Counted from the stretch's first letter, positions 33,404 through 44,814 are shown. The stretch: DNA of 64,000 nucleotides from Acinonyx jubatus (GCF_027475565.1 NC_069384.1:152774501-152838500), one strand, 5' to 3'. A program made the numbers and translations. Notes: generated by a model from the sequence alone, not told the origin.

Positions 33404-33656
33404 ATTTACTTATTTACTTAGTTTTTTTTTATGTGTATTTATTTTTGAAAGAGTGTGCGCGAGAGAGACAGAGCATGAGCAGGGAAGGGGCAAAGAGAAA
33501 GGCAGACACAGAATCCAAGGCAGCCTCCAGGCTCTGAGCTGTCAGCACAGAGCCCGACGTGGGGATTGAACCCACAAACCGTGAGATCATGACCTGAGCT
33601 TCAGTCGGTCGCTTAACCAACTGAGCCACCCAGGTGCCCCTGTTTTGCGCTATTTA

Positions 33657-34589
33657 AAAACAATTTACTAGTTCTTATTGGTCTCTTCAACACCATTGAT
33701 TCTTATTAGCTCTCTTTTATTTTTTTAATTGGGATTTAAAATTTAATTCTGTTCTTTTAATCAGTATTTCCCTTGCTCACCTTGGCCTCATTTAACATGC
33801 CAATATACGTAGTGTTCTCCAGAAGGCTCTGCAAGGTAATTAAATTTTTATTTACAGTATGTTTTATGCTGCAGTTAGTTTTGTTTGGCTTTGTATGATA
33901 TACTCCCAAGTCTCGGGTCACATACATTTCCTTAGGCACCAATTAGTGGAAAGGGCAATATAAAAATGATCTGGGAATACTGAATTCAGTGAACCATATA
34001 GCTTTTCTTGCAGAACTTATTCTCATAAACTTAGCATAAAAATGTGTCTGTCGCCATGATCTTTTGGGGTTGTGGTAGAACCTAGGATAGAGAATTTGTC
34101 CAACTTCAATTGGACAAGAATGCAAGAGCTAGAACTCTCACAGTATTTAATTTGTTTGTTGACCCAGATACCCCTCCCCCTGTCCAATATGTTCCTTTCT
34201 CTGCCTAAAATATTGAGGGAGAATAACTTGCCTAAAGTCACACAGGTAGTTAATTGCAGGGTCCAAGCCCTTCAGCATCAGGTCCTGCTTTTTCAACTTG
34301 AATGTCTTCCCCATGTATAAGTGAGTGTATCTATCAATCTCCCCACGGGGTCGGGGGGTACACTTCTTTAGAATAGGGGCTCACCCATTATTTCCACCAC
34401 GTATCCAACAAAATGTTTCTCACATAACACAGCGTGAGCTCTTTAATAGCAGGGTTTGTGGGTCTTTTTACTTTTGTCATTTCAGAGTCAAGAACGATAT
34501 ACTTTGTTGGATAGACATGTAGGCTGATAGATGGGCAGATGGATGAATTTGAACACATTCTTAACCTGGTTTCTGGCTGTGAGACTAGT
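33657..34589. other. Non-coding stretch with a MIR-like trace
   Basis: TTGAGGGAGAATAACTTGCCTAAAGTCACACAGGTAGTTAATTGCAGGGTCCAAGCCC (34212-34269) fits the reverse complement of the MIR core. The rest is unassigned, with no gene-like frame. Confidence 0.5.
34195..34285 (-). mobile_element. MIR-like relic, minus strand
   Basis: AACTTGCCTAAAGTCACACAGG is a close match to the reversed MIR core. It is short and old, and its edges are approximate. Confidence 0.65.
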
Positions 34590-34794
34590 TTTTCTTTAAT
34601 GTTTATTTATTTTGAGAGAGAGAGAGACAGTGAGCAGAGGAGGGGCAAGAGAGAGGGAGACAGAGAATCCCAAGCAGGCTCCGTGCTGTCAGCACAGAGC
34701 CCAATGTGGGGCTCAATCCCACGAACCGTGAAATCATGACCTGAGCTGAAACCAAGAGTTGGCCACTCAACCAATTGAGCCACCCAGGCGCCCC
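34590..34794 (-). mobile_element. CAN-SINE, minus strand
   Basis: The minus-strand head ends at 34794 (GGGGCGCCTGGGTGGCTCAA in sense). TGCTGTCAGCACAGAGCCC and a TTTAATGTTTATTTATTTTGAG tail side are present. The GGCTCC-GGCTCTGAG segment is shortened relative to the longest copies. Moderate divergence. Confidence 0.95.
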
Positions 34795-36167
34795 TGAACC
34801 TCATTTTGTATCAAGGCTTTAACACAGTGAAAGGCTTTGCCTGCCCTCACGCATCTGAGAACCTCCCCCTGATGTTGCCTTCATGCCACGCGTGATCAGG
34901 GAACCCCTCTGCATACCGGCCTCTCTCCCAGACCCATGAGTCTGAGAATTGTGTTTTTCCATGACAGGGTTGTTGTGAAAACCGGTGGGGTTATGTCTGC
35001 TAAAATACTTTGAAAATGCATCTTCGAAGTAGAGAAAAATGCAATAAAATAAGGGAAATGAGGCAGAGAGGGAGCGTGAATGAAATGGAGAGAGGAAAGA
35101 AAGAAAAAAAAAGGGAGAGTGAAAGAAAAAAAAACATAAACACCATGGTGCAGAAGGGGTACTGCTCTTACTGAGTCCGGGTTCCCTGGGAGGGTCTAAC
35201 TCACCGGTGAACGGGTGCATGGACAGCATGGGGAGGTGATAACAAAATTCAGCTGAATCCGGTAGGCCTGGCCGTAGTATTCACCTGCTATACCTTTGAG
35301 CAAAACATACAAGCCCTCTGAGATAAGTGAGGCTTGAATCCCTGACCGACTTACTACCCCCAGGTGGCTACGGGTCAGCGGAACTCATGTGCACCAAAGG
35401 ATTTGACTCACGATAAAGTCAAGGGCTCGGGCAAGTCGATATTCCTGCAATTGGCATTGTATCTCAGGATCTAGTAGCTATCAGTTTGTGAAGGTCCCTG
35501 TTCTCTATGAGGCCCACAGATGAATGTCCTGTATCTCGAAAAAAAAAAAAAAAAAAAAAAAGGATTTTTGTCATCAAAGGCGGTCATGCAATTCCTCATC
35601 ATAACCAATTCGTTTGTCTCTCATCCTTTCGAGCCAAGCCCTTGATGGAGCCACGTCTGACAAAGAAGGTGCCACATGAGCTCACTCATGTCACCAGGTG
35701 ATGTCCAGCTTTCTATCTCTGTTCTGTGGAAAAGGCCCAAGGAGGTACGGGAGAGAGTAAATGCAATACACAAGGTCACTCTGCCAGTCGTAATTAGCAG
35801 AAAATCTTAATCTGAGAAACTGCTGTACGAATCAGAAAGCGGGAGCTCGGTGTGAAATAAAGTTTTTATGCGTGACCATTCATTCCCTTTAACTTTGAAA
35901 TTTTCCTTTTCTAAAATAGTGTGGCTATTTATTTTTTCCTGGGGTATTTTCTTCCATTGCTTACTGCTGGTTCAGTTAGCAAAGCATTCCACTGGCCTCT
36001 GTTTATCTAGATAATGATATTTTCAATCTTTTATTGGGACGTGCACCCAGCAACATTTAATTTTGAGTCAACAATATTCTTATCATTGGCAGCATACAAA
36101 TAGGTGCTCGTCAACTTCTAAGAAAACATGCCTGATTGTTAAAATCAATAAAAAGTAGAGGTAAAAT
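34795..36167. other. Non-coding stretch with a poly(A) run
   Basis: A purine-rich tract lies at about 35025-35140 and a pure A22 run at 35540-35561. The sequence before the A-run (about 35230-35539) has no recognisable source gene and no matching flanks, so a retrocopy is possible but unsupported. A 136-codon minus-strand frame (34819-35229) is low-complexity and not convincing. Confidence 0.45.
35540..35561. repeat. Poly(A) run, about 22 bases
   Basis: Uninterrupted A-run after CTGTATCTCG. The flanking sequence GGATTTTTGTCATC was not found upstream, so no target duplication supports a retroelement. Confidence 0.9.
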
Positions 36168-36378
36168 TATTTAAAAAAATTTTAATGTTTATCTATTTTT
36201 GAAAGACAGAGCGTGAGTGGGGGAGGAGCAGAGAGAGAGGGAGACACAGAATCTGAAACAGGCTCCAGGCTCTGAGCTGTCGGCACAGAGCCCGATGCAG
36301 GGCTCGAACTCATGAACCGGGAGATCATGACCTGAGCCGAAGTTGGACGCTTAACCGACTGAGCCACCCAGGCGCCCC
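36168..36378 (-). mobile_element. CAN-SINE, minus strand
   Basis: Close to consensus. The minus-strand head ends at 36378 (GGGGCGCCTGGGTGGCTCAG). TGAGCTGTCGGCACAGAGCCC, GCAGGGCTCGAACTCATG and a TTTTAATGTTTATC tail side follow. Full length. Confidence 0.96.
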
Positions 36379-36996
36379 ATCATTTTGTTCTCCATCGTAA
36401 ATAGTTGCTTGCTTAGTTTAATTTTTTGTTGTTGTTTCAGTTTGTTTTATAAATACCTGGATAAGATGGGAAAGGGAACCATCGTTTCAAATTTTCATCC
36501 ATTGTGATACGTTAGTCTTTATAGCAAACTGGGTACTATTATACCTACTTTCTCTCTAATCAAAGGTGAATCTGAGGTTCAGAGTGATAAGTAACTTACC
36601 CATGAACACATGGCCAGTCAAATGATTGACCTGGAATTTAAATCCAGAACCATCAGAAGATAGACATTTCCTCCATTCATAAACAAGCATCCTTTCTTGT
36701 TGGATTAGCCAGGACTCTTTGGATTGAAATAAACAGAAAGGCAACCTGAGCTAGGTCCACTTGAATATCTTGGAATACTTTCTTCCAAACAATAATGGGA
36801 ATTAAAAAAAAAAGAGTTATTAAGCTCATGCTTCAAGTCTTATCACTAAAGAAGAATAGTATCTAATTCCAATCTGGGAAATCCTGGGGAAGATTTCTGA
36901 CCCCCTCTGGTATTGACTCAACTGTGTACCAAACAACTAACTGGTCAGTGATCTATGTGCAATGTATGTAGCAGAGATAAGTAAATCGAAAAGGAG

Positions 36997-37043
<47 letters not shown>

Positions 37044-37227
37044 ACTGTGGTTGAGAAGGATGAGAGGGGTTGAAATCAATAGACACCCGATACAGCCACT
37101 TCCAAGTTTAATTCATGGTCCAAGGAATGGGCTAATTGCAAACTTATTTTTTTAAGTCCCAAATTATTTATACACCAAGGCAAGTGTAGATTTTAATTTA
37201 AGGAAACCTAAATATGATATTTTTTCT
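36379..37227. other. Non-coding stretch with a MIR relic and a TG repeat
   Basis: TCTGAGGTTCAGAGTGATAAGTAACTTACCCATGAACACATGGCCAGTCAAATG (36571-36624) fits a reversed MIR. A (TG)n array at 36998-37030 passes into CGCGCGCGCACGCAC (37031-37045). No gene-like frame. Confidence 0.55.
36998..37045. repeat. (TG)n then (CG)n alternating purine-pyrimidine tract
   Basis: About 16 TG units run directly into GCGCGCGCGCACGCAC. Alternating purine-pyrimidine DNA with a CG core of this kind can adopt left-handed Z form in vitro. Confidence 0.92.
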
Positions 37228-37426
37228 TTTCTTTTTTTCATTTTTTTAATGTTTATTTGTTTTTGAGAGAGAGAGCAGGAGAGAGGCAGAGAGGGGGGCA
37301 CAGAGGATCTGAAGCAGGCTCTGCGCTGACAGCCGAAAACCCAGTGTGGAGTTCGAACACACAAACCGCGAGATCGTGACCAGGGTTGGAGTTGGACGCT
37401 TGACCGACTGAGCCACCCAGGTGCCC
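37228..37426 (-). mobile_element. CAN-SINE, minus strand
   Basis: The minus-strand head ends at 37426 (GGGCACCTGGGTGGCTCAGT). GCGCTGACAGCCGAAAACCC replaces the usual block, and the TTTAATGTTTATTTGTTTTTGAG tail side is present. Several CpG sites persist. Confidence 0.94.
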
Positions 37427-39194
37427 TTGAGTTTTTCTTTTAACATTAAGTACTGAGAACACAAAAATTTGGTGAAGAGGAATTGAAACACCTATCTCAG
37501 AGAGTCGAGCGACCGGAAGGATTATTTATGTTTGAATTATCTAAACACTTACCTGAAATCTTAGTTAGTTTCCCGTACCATTAACCGCACCATCAGACAA
37601 TTATTCTTGAGTGCCCAAACCTGTTTGCAATTGATTCTCAAATTTTTCTGCCCAGAGACAACACGTTCTTTACAAATGTTCGATACCGTCTCTCAATTTC
37701 AACACAACAATCACCAGTGCCCGTTTTAAAGTTGCCATTTAACCTCGTACATTTCCGTGCAAGTGTCAACCTCAGCTAAAAAGCTATCATTGCAGTCACG
37801 GTGCTATTATTTCCGGTATCCAGGAGTGAAGGTACAATTATAATTGTTAACAATCTGGAGTGCTTTTAAGAGCTCTGCTAGGAAACAAACCACCCTGGAG
37901 TATTAAATCTTTCTGTAATCGATTCTTCAATTTCCATCGAAATGTAGGCATAGGAAGAAAAGAAAAAAAACCCACCTTCAATGTTTGTGTCATTCGCGGG
38001 GGTCAAATGCCCTAAATGTGGAGAGGAGTGCTTGGTGCTGATAGCTTTTCCACCGTGTGATTTGTCAAAGTTCACCCCATTCATTCTGGGAAATGATAAT
38101 TAACGGATTCTGTTCCATTGTCCCGTCTGAAGGCCTAGGGGCCCACTTGAAACAGGCGTTCTTAGACAAGAGTTCTGTTTACTGTGCCTTAATAATAGCT
38201 CAGCATTTTCAAAGGAAAATTCACAAAGAGGAAAAAAAATGTGCTGGACGGAGGGAAGATGAAATTGTTCACAATGTAAAAGTGAGTCTCGGAAAACAAC
38301 CACAATATTGAAGCTGTTCACAGATTTTAAGAAACACCTTCCCACAAGTTAGGCAAAACAGTGATGTCGGAGGCATACCGCCGAAGAAATCCTGAGTGGA
38401 CATAGCTTTTCTTCATGGTGGACGCTCATGAGAACGTCAACTTTATGAGTCTGACACGTCGAAATGATATTCGGTGTCATTTAAAAGAGGATCGATTCCA
38501 GCCACTTTGGAGCATATGCAGTAGTGGTTTGCTACTGCTCATTAGAATCATCAGACATTGTACCAGAATAAACATCCAGAATGTCAGCCACCATCAGGTC
38601 TGTGATCAGTACGTTCTACACAACAGGTGAAGTGGCGGGGGAAGGGGGGGGGGGCATTTAAGTCACAAAATGGCGACCGAACACCCTTCCTCCTCAACAA
38701 CATTCTTGGAAGCCTCACCGGACCAAAGGAGTCCCGTGTCCCATGGCTACCCTTTGTAAGGCTACTTGATAGCCACCTACATCAAAGTGGACACAAAACA
38801 GGGTTCCCCTCGTCATCTGTGGAGGCCATGGTCTTTCAAATATTTCTTTCTGATAAACTCCCTACTTCATTTTGAGAGATAGAAGTTATCTAATTACAAT
38901 GATGCATGACACTGAGACACAGGAAATAATGGTGTTCTGATTCAGAGTACTTCATAGAGATTTGGGACCGAGCACTGTAACACAGAATCTGCAAATTCTG
39001 TTTTTCTATTTCTAAAACGGACCTCCAGGGACAGAATAGAGAAAATGGCGTACCTCACCAGGTCCAAAAAGGAGTCTTCACTATTGAAGACCCTGCAAGG
39101 AGCAGCCATGATCTGAGGACCCAGTGGCAACCATCTGGAAACAATGCCCAGAGAGTAATGCTTCGCCTTGTGGAACACTTTATTATTCATAAGG
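37427..39194. other. Repeat-poor single-copy-like stretch (about 1.8 kb)
   Basis: No SINE, LINE, LTR or microsatellite is visible over this span apart from a G-run at 38638-38654. It keeps scattered CpG sites and balanced composition. Open frames up to 84 codons lack domains, start context or splice pairs. By contrast with its neighbours, this is the best place in the window to look for a conserved non-coding element. Confidence 0.5.
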
Positions 39195-39305
39195 CATTTT
39201 TCAAGTTTGCTATCTTATTTGATCTTGGCAGTGATACTATGTGATAGGTGTTATTAACCAATTTTACACTTGAGGATATTGAAATTCAGTAGGTACCAGG
39301 GAAGG
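39195..39305 (+). mobile_element. MIR/L2-type relic
   Basis: CTTATTTGATCTTGGCAGTGATACTATGTGATAGGTGTTATTAACCAATTTTACACTTGAGGATATTG (39213-39280) resembles the MIR3/L2-associated block with CCTATGAGGTAGGTATTATTATCC. Confidence 0.5.
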
Positions 39306-39472
39306 CAGTGTAAGGCAGGGTAAGATACAGAGCTAGGAAGGGAATGCATTGCAATGAGGTGTGCGAGTTAATCGCTTAAAATCCCAGGATACTATCTCTG
39401 TAACTGAAAATGATGATACTACCGTTCACACATTGGGCTGACATCCTCACGTAAGGCAAAGTGCTCTGGCCA

Positions 39473-39687
39473 GGAGTGCCTGGCTGGCTCAGTTGGATAA
39501 GCGTCCGACTCTTGATTTCGGCTCAGGTCATGATCTCATGGTTCCTGAGTCGGAAGCCTGTGTCGGGCTCTGTGCTGACAGCTTGGAGCCTGCCTGGGAT
39601 TCTCTCTCCCTCTCTCTCTGCCCCTACCCTGCTCTCTCTCTCAAAAATAAATAAAAACATCAAAAAAATAAAATAAAATATAAATCA
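39473..39687 (+). mobile_element. CAN-SINE, plus strand
   Basis: AGGAGTGCCTGGCTGGCTCAG head with TCTTGATTTCGGCTCAGG variant, GGGCTCTGTGCTGACAGC, shortened middle (GCTTGGAGCCTGCCTGGG), CT-rich block and AAAAATAAATAAAAAC, then an A/ATAAA-rich tail. Confidence 0.93.
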
Positions 39688-39799
39688 AACCCTATCATTT
39701 CCTTGCTTAAAACCATTTAATAATTCAGCCACTTTTCATTGCATTTCACCTAAAATTATCTTTGCTGGTCTTCAAGAATCTGCATCAGTGGTTGTAATG

Positions 39800-40330
39800 T
39801 AAGCCCTGATTTTTTTTTTTTCTTTTTCTTTTATATAACGCAAATGGCTGACTTAAACTTTGATTGCCCAGGCATTCACTTCAAAGACAGCCATCTCAAT
39901 AACCCATTACCAGCCATACAACCAGATAAAAAGAGCCAGGCCACCTTCCCCCACAGAAGCTCCTTTTTTTCAAAGATCTGGCTTTATTTGGATAATTGAC
40001 CATTCAGGCCACTTGTCTTTTCTCACACTTTAAATGATCACTCTTACATTTTAAATTCACCAATAAAGCGCGAGCCCACAAAACCCTAGACCTCTATCTT
40101 CATCCTCAATAAAATTAGAGCCCCAGGACCATGTCTAATCTCTCTTTCCCTCTACCTGTGACCTCCTTGTGTGGTCCCTTGTGTGCTATGTAATTTCCAG
40201 GTCTTGTATGTAATAAACCTATATTTTTTCTAAGTTTCCTGCTGGTTATTGCCAAAGGGCATCTTGCAATCACAATAAGAATCACAAAGGTTCAATCACA
40301 GTAAGAATCACAAAGGTTGATCAAGTGGGA
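39800..40330 (+). mobile_element. Probable LTR-like element of unknown family
   Basis: The block contains CAATAAAGCGCGAGCCCAC (40060-40078) and a second AATAAA at about 40212-40217, spaced like LTR polyadenylation signals. AAGGGCATCTTGCAATCAC follows. A 26-bp tandem duplication lies at its right end (40267-40292 and 40293-40318, one mismatch). No matching second LTR or internal region was found. Confidence 0.4.
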
Positions 40331-40440
40331 ACACTGGTTTAGAAAGGGGAGATGTCTGTGGGATGCTCATTGGGGCCCAGATGAGCGCCTCTAGATATTT
40401 CTAGCATGCAGCTGTAGTATGGATAGACCGAGGCACCAAA

Positions 40441-40630
40441 CAATAGTACTCAAATTTGAAACATGCATCAGAATTCCTTGGAGGATTTGCCAAGACAGAC
40501 TGACGAGCTGCATGGCCACAATTTCTCACTCTGTGGGTCTAGATCAGCCTCAGAATGTGCAATTCTAATAAGCTCCCAAGCGACTCTGATGATGCTGTCA
40601 CTGGAACTACACTTGGAGGACCATTTCTCT
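40441..40630 (+). mobile_element. MER5A-like DNA transposon relic (hAT-Charlie type)
   Basis: CAATAGTACTCAAATTTGAAACATGCATCAGAATTCC at the left and ACTACACTTGGAGGACC near the right match the MER5A layout, with GTGCAATTCTAATAAGCTCCCAAGCGACTCTGATGATGCTG between. Non-autonomous, with no transposase, and old enough to be shared by placental mammals. Confidence 0.85.
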
Positions 40631-42099
40631 GATATGATTGAGTCCCTCTTATATCTCTGACCTGGTCCCCTACACGCTGCCCACTGTCACTCAGAACCAG
40701 CCACACCGAGCTTCTTTCAACGGCACTTTTCTCCTGAAATCTCTTGCCATACATATAGGCATGGCTGGCTTCTGTCTTCAGATTGAAGGACAAATATCAC
40801 ATCTTTAGACTCACATTTCCTGACCACTGTTTCTCATTTTTTTCTCTTAGCCCCTAGCAGTTGATTTTTTTTTCATATCACCCTGTTTTATTAAGCTTAT
40901 AGCAATTATAACTCTCTGAAAATATTTCACTCCTGTCCACCTCATACAATGTAATGTTTGTGAGAGCAGTGACCTTACCTGTCTTTCAATGCTACATCTT
41001 TAAGGCTTAATATGAACATAGACTCTTATTTTCAAAGAACATCTGTTAGCAGATTATGGAACACTAGTTGTTTAGAACAGAGTTTGGGAAATGTTGCCTA
41101 TACATGATGGGAAAATATTGCTTTAACTTCAGATGTGCAGCTATGAACTTAGGGAACAGTTCACAAGACCACCCTCCCTTCTGGCAACGACTGCAGAGCT
41201 CAGAGGTACCCATGATCACCCTTAGATCGAATACTTTGCCCAAAAAATTATTCAGAACTCACTGAAAGCTGTCACATTTTTGGTTCAGTAAAAGAACACA
41301 GATTAAAATTAGGCAAGGGGAAATGAGCCTAAGGCAGAGTCCATCAAAATTCCAAATATGGAACTTCCAATTGTCTTCCGTCCACAAAGTTATAGACAGC
41401 ATCAACCCCTCCCAGCAATGATGCGTAGCAGTACACGTGAAGTATTGCATACCAGGGAAGCTCATCCGAGACTTGATGTCAAGAAATTTTACTCGGGCTT
41501 GGTCACAAAAACATGGTTCACTTTCCCTATGGCTGAGTCTCCAGCTGTTCCAGAGGTAGACCAGATACCTCATGGCCTAAAGAACCCACAATAAAATGTT
41601 GACTATCCAGTGTGGCCCAAGGACCCCAGGTAAATATACCTTTAATAGGTAGGACATTCCAAGGATGTGAAGATCACCTCCCAGGAGCTGAAGACAAAGG
41701 CCGGAACTTCCTTTGGGTGAGGTTAAGTCTTTACTACATAGTAGCTCTACAAATTGAGTGATAACATATGCACATCCTTTGTGCACACAGAAATCCCTTT
41801 GAGAAGATTATTTACTGATGAATTCTTCCTTTGCTCATCCATTGACTCATTTACTTTATGCAATACTTATTATATGTGGAACTAAGTCCTTTTCCTCAAA
41901 GAGCTCAGAATCTGATAAGGAAGACAAACATGTAAACAATTGCTAAAGAAATATGAGGATTTTGGAGTTGTACGAGGACTGAGCAACTTGGACAAGGACA
42001 GAAGTGGCAAGAAGTCATCAGGCAAAGATACCATGGGACTGGGTCTTCCAAACTGTGTAGGAATTCTGGATCTTAGTGTGTTAACAATGAAATGAAGCA
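40631..42099. other. Non-coding stretch, partly unclassified repeat
   Basis: The part at 41370-41790 has the look of an old dispersed element (CACAAAGTTATAGACAGCATCAACCCCTCCCAGCAATG; GACTATCCAGTGTGGCCCAAGGACCCCAGG), but I could not name it. Overlapping open frames of 104 and 78 codons there are of the kind an old repeat leaves. No exon-like structure was found. Confidence 0.4.
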
Positions 42100-42560
42100 A
42101 AGGGACTATGTGGTTGATATTTCAGTAATGCCTCTCGATTCATTTACACCTCCCTGTAAACACCTGCTTCTGTGATCCCCTCACGCACGAGCCCTAGGTC
42201 TGACCGTGTAGTTTGCACATCCTTGAAAGTCTTTCTTCGTTTTGGACTTTTCTTCTTGATATTCTTTGAGAACACTGTGTAAATAAGCTTGAGCTAACCT
42301 GTTAGAAAACAATAGACCATAGGCAGGAGAAGCAAGCCACTTTGACCAATATAGCCTCTCAACCAATATAGCTGACTAAGGTCAACCCCAATCCTTCTGT
42401 CATGAGCCCACCCGCCTACTGACCACAGGCCAGCAGAAATCAGCCAAGTGGCTTGGACCAGAAGAATAAACTACCCAGTCCACACCCTGTGAGCTAAATA
42501 AAAAGGCTGTTTTAAGCCATCAGTTTTGTGGTGTTTTGTTACACAACAAAAGCTACATAT
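42100..42560 (+). mobile_element. MLT1-like (ERVL-MaLR) LTR relic
   Basis: The 3' half shows the typical ending: CCTGTGAGCTAAATAAAAAGGCTGTTTTAAGCCATCAGTTTTGTGGTGTTTTGTTACACAACAAAAGC (42486-42553). The AATAAA signal sits within it at about 42496-42501. The 5' half is poorly conserved. No partner LTR; likely an old solo LTR. Confidence 0.7.
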
Positions 42561-43984
42561 GTATAGACACAAGATTAACTCTGTGTTAATCTTGGATCAT
42601 ACATAATATCAAATCATAATGTTTTCTATTTCTAGGCCTAAATAAGTTGATGTGCAGCCTGAGAATAATAGGGATAAAATAGGTCAGAAGGTTTTCAATG
42701 ATTTTTATTCCAGGAATAATGTCATCTTTTGTGCTGAATTGTCTCTTCGTTGGGTCATCATGCCCTCTCAAAAACTGTGCTCATGTATGAAAACAAGTAG
42801 CGGAGAGCATATTAAGAAGTCAAGAATGAAATGTTTTTCATAATATGGCATAGAAAATTGCTTGCTTCCATTTTGCATGCCTAGCCGATGCTAGTAAAAA
42901 GCTCCAAACTTATAAATAAGATTGTAGTAGTCAGAATGCTATTATAAACATTATCTTTCTAGCCCATAGCTTGTTTGCAAAACACGTTAATTAAATTATT
43001 TAAAAATTCACACACTGTCTCCAGTTTCACTTTGTTCCAATGTTTTCTCACCCTTCCAGAATCTATCTACAAAGAAAAGTGCAACAGAACTTGCTTGAGA
43101 AGAAAAAAAAAATAGAAATGTTTTGGTGTTATTTGTGTTGAGAGAGAAGAAAATATTAAACATCTTGCAGAAAACTGTTTCCAGAGAACTCCTGGAGTCC
43201 CTCGAGGTCTCTCAGATAAGTCTCCAGGAAGCATCTGAACTTTTCAAGGATTATCTAAGGCCAACTGAAAAAGTGAAAACTTGGGAGAATTTCCTCCACT
43301 GGCTTCCGTCTTCAGGTGTAGTCACAGGTGCTGATATCTTGCCTTTCACTGAGTTGCCAACCTGAATTTTGAAATGAGACCTGATTCCCAAAGCCTAAGA
43401 GAGAGCGGAAGTAAAGCCTTCTGCAAAACAAACTCGATACAAGGGAGAGTCCCCAGTGGCTTTAAATACATCACGGGGTTCAAGATGTGTCTCTTTGAAA
43501 TAAGTATCCTCTAACCGTTTGCTGTTTGAGATTTAGTGACCGATTGTTGTTGTTGATGTTCTCATAAATTTGGAATTCTTGAACTCCATTTAACAATTTT
43601 CCTTTTAGAGAAGCCTTGAAATGGCACGTTGATTTGCTGCGTTGGTGATGACTGCGGAGAATGGTTCTTTTCAGCCTACTTGTGTCTTGAGTTCCTTGTG
43701 ATAATAAATGTTCCATAAGCTGACTTTCTTTTCATTTTGATCTCAGGCCTCCTGTGCAGGTGTATGCGGTTGTGTGAAATAAACCAAGCTGTAGACTATT
43801 GTGTTTTTATTAAAATTAAAATCAAAATCCAGCCCAATGCCCTGACCGTGTGGTTTTAAGAACTAGCAGCTGTCTTTCCTGTCAAGGAAAGATTTGGGTA
43901 AATATGAAAAGGGATTTACATTCTGTTGAGTGTTGCGTGTCAGGGACTTCAGAATACTTCCTTTCTTAATCTTTTCAACCATTT

Positions 43985-43986
<2 letters not shown>
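42561..43986. other. Non-coding stretch with one weak exon-like frame
   Basis: Apart from the 80-codon frame discussed under findings (43123-43365) I see no gene or repeat. A TAGGTC-type MIR trace is not convincing. Confidence 0.45.

Positions 43987-44021
<35 letters not shown>
43987..44021. repeat. (TA)n microsatellite
   Basis: About 17 uninterrupted TA units. A MIR-like trace, AAATAACTTGCCTAAGACCATAG, follows at 44056-44078. Confidence 0.93.
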
Positions 44022-44027
<6 letters not shown>

Positions 44028-44696
44028 CAATAAATATGAGAAACTATGGAGATTAAATAACTTGCCTAAGACCATAGGTTTAGAAAGAAATACAGTTACC
44101 TGTTTCTTATAAATACCTTAATTTTAGGATAATATCCTTCCAACAGATTTCACGAAAGCCTTAGAAGGTGAGAATTCAGTAAGGACTCCCTCTTTTAGTA
44201 TTCAGAAGAAGCAATAATGTAGTATATATGTACATACGTATGTTGTTAGCAATTTGTTTAAAAAGTTATAAAAATAATACACAATTATCACATACAAATT
44301 AGCAAGTATTGAAAGGGAAAAGGAAGGGGCTATGTCTATACACGAGTTATCTGTGAGTCAAATATTTAAAATTACTGTCTCTGGAACGCTGTTTGACATA
44401 CTGCTTGATTATATTGATTTTCTTCTAATTTATTACTTTGTTTCTTTCTTTACTCTTTACTATCTTTATATATGCAGATAACTCTATATATCTCTTTAGT
44501 ATCTCTATATATGCAGAAAAATGAATGAATTACAGTTTTTGAGGATGTTGAATTATCACAAAATGAACACACCAGGGGACCATCACCAAAATCAAGAAAT
44601 AGAACTTTAGAATAGAATATTCTGTAGTTCCAGAAGCCTCCTTTGTGTCCCTTATAATTCCTTCTTCCTGTCTACCCTCATCACTATCCTATAATT
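44022..44696. other. AT-rich stretch, possible old LINE-1 traces
   Basis: The sequence at 44590-44690 (AGAACTTTAGAATAGAATATTCTG) could be LINE-1-related but cannot be placed. No gene-like frame. Confidence 0.35.
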
Positions 44697-44810
44697 GAGC
44701 ATGGAGCCTGCTTACAATTCTCTCTTTCTCCCCCACCCTTTGCCCCTCTCCTGCACTCACACTCTCTCTCTCTCTCTCTAAAATAAAAAGAAAAAAAGAA
44801 AAAAAAAAGA
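44697..44810 (+). mobile_element. 5'-truncated CAN-SINE, plus strand
   Basis: Only the 3' part is present: GAGCATGGAGCCTGCTTACAATTCTC, a CT-rich block and an AAAATAAAAAGAAAAAAAG tail. The tRNA-derived head with its Pol III boxes is missing, so it cannot be transcribed on its own. Confidence 0.85.
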
Positions 44811-44814
44811 AATG

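Larger units (their letters stand above)
33049..33640 (-). mobile_element. CAN-SINE, minus strand, split by a solo LTR
   Basis: The SINE body runs 33404-33640 (GAGCCACCCAGGTGCCCC at its minus-strand head, AGCTGTCAGCACAGAGCCC block). Its target duplication is found only outside the LTR: TGTTTTTGCACTATTTA (33032-33048) and TGTTTTGCGCTATTTA (33641-33656). So the SINE tail begins at about 33049 and the LTR at 33052-33403 landed inside it, almost at the junction. Confidence 0.88.

Noticed and set aside
35230..35561. Processed retrocopy suggested by the A22 run
   Set aside because: No source gene recognised and no target duplication found around it.
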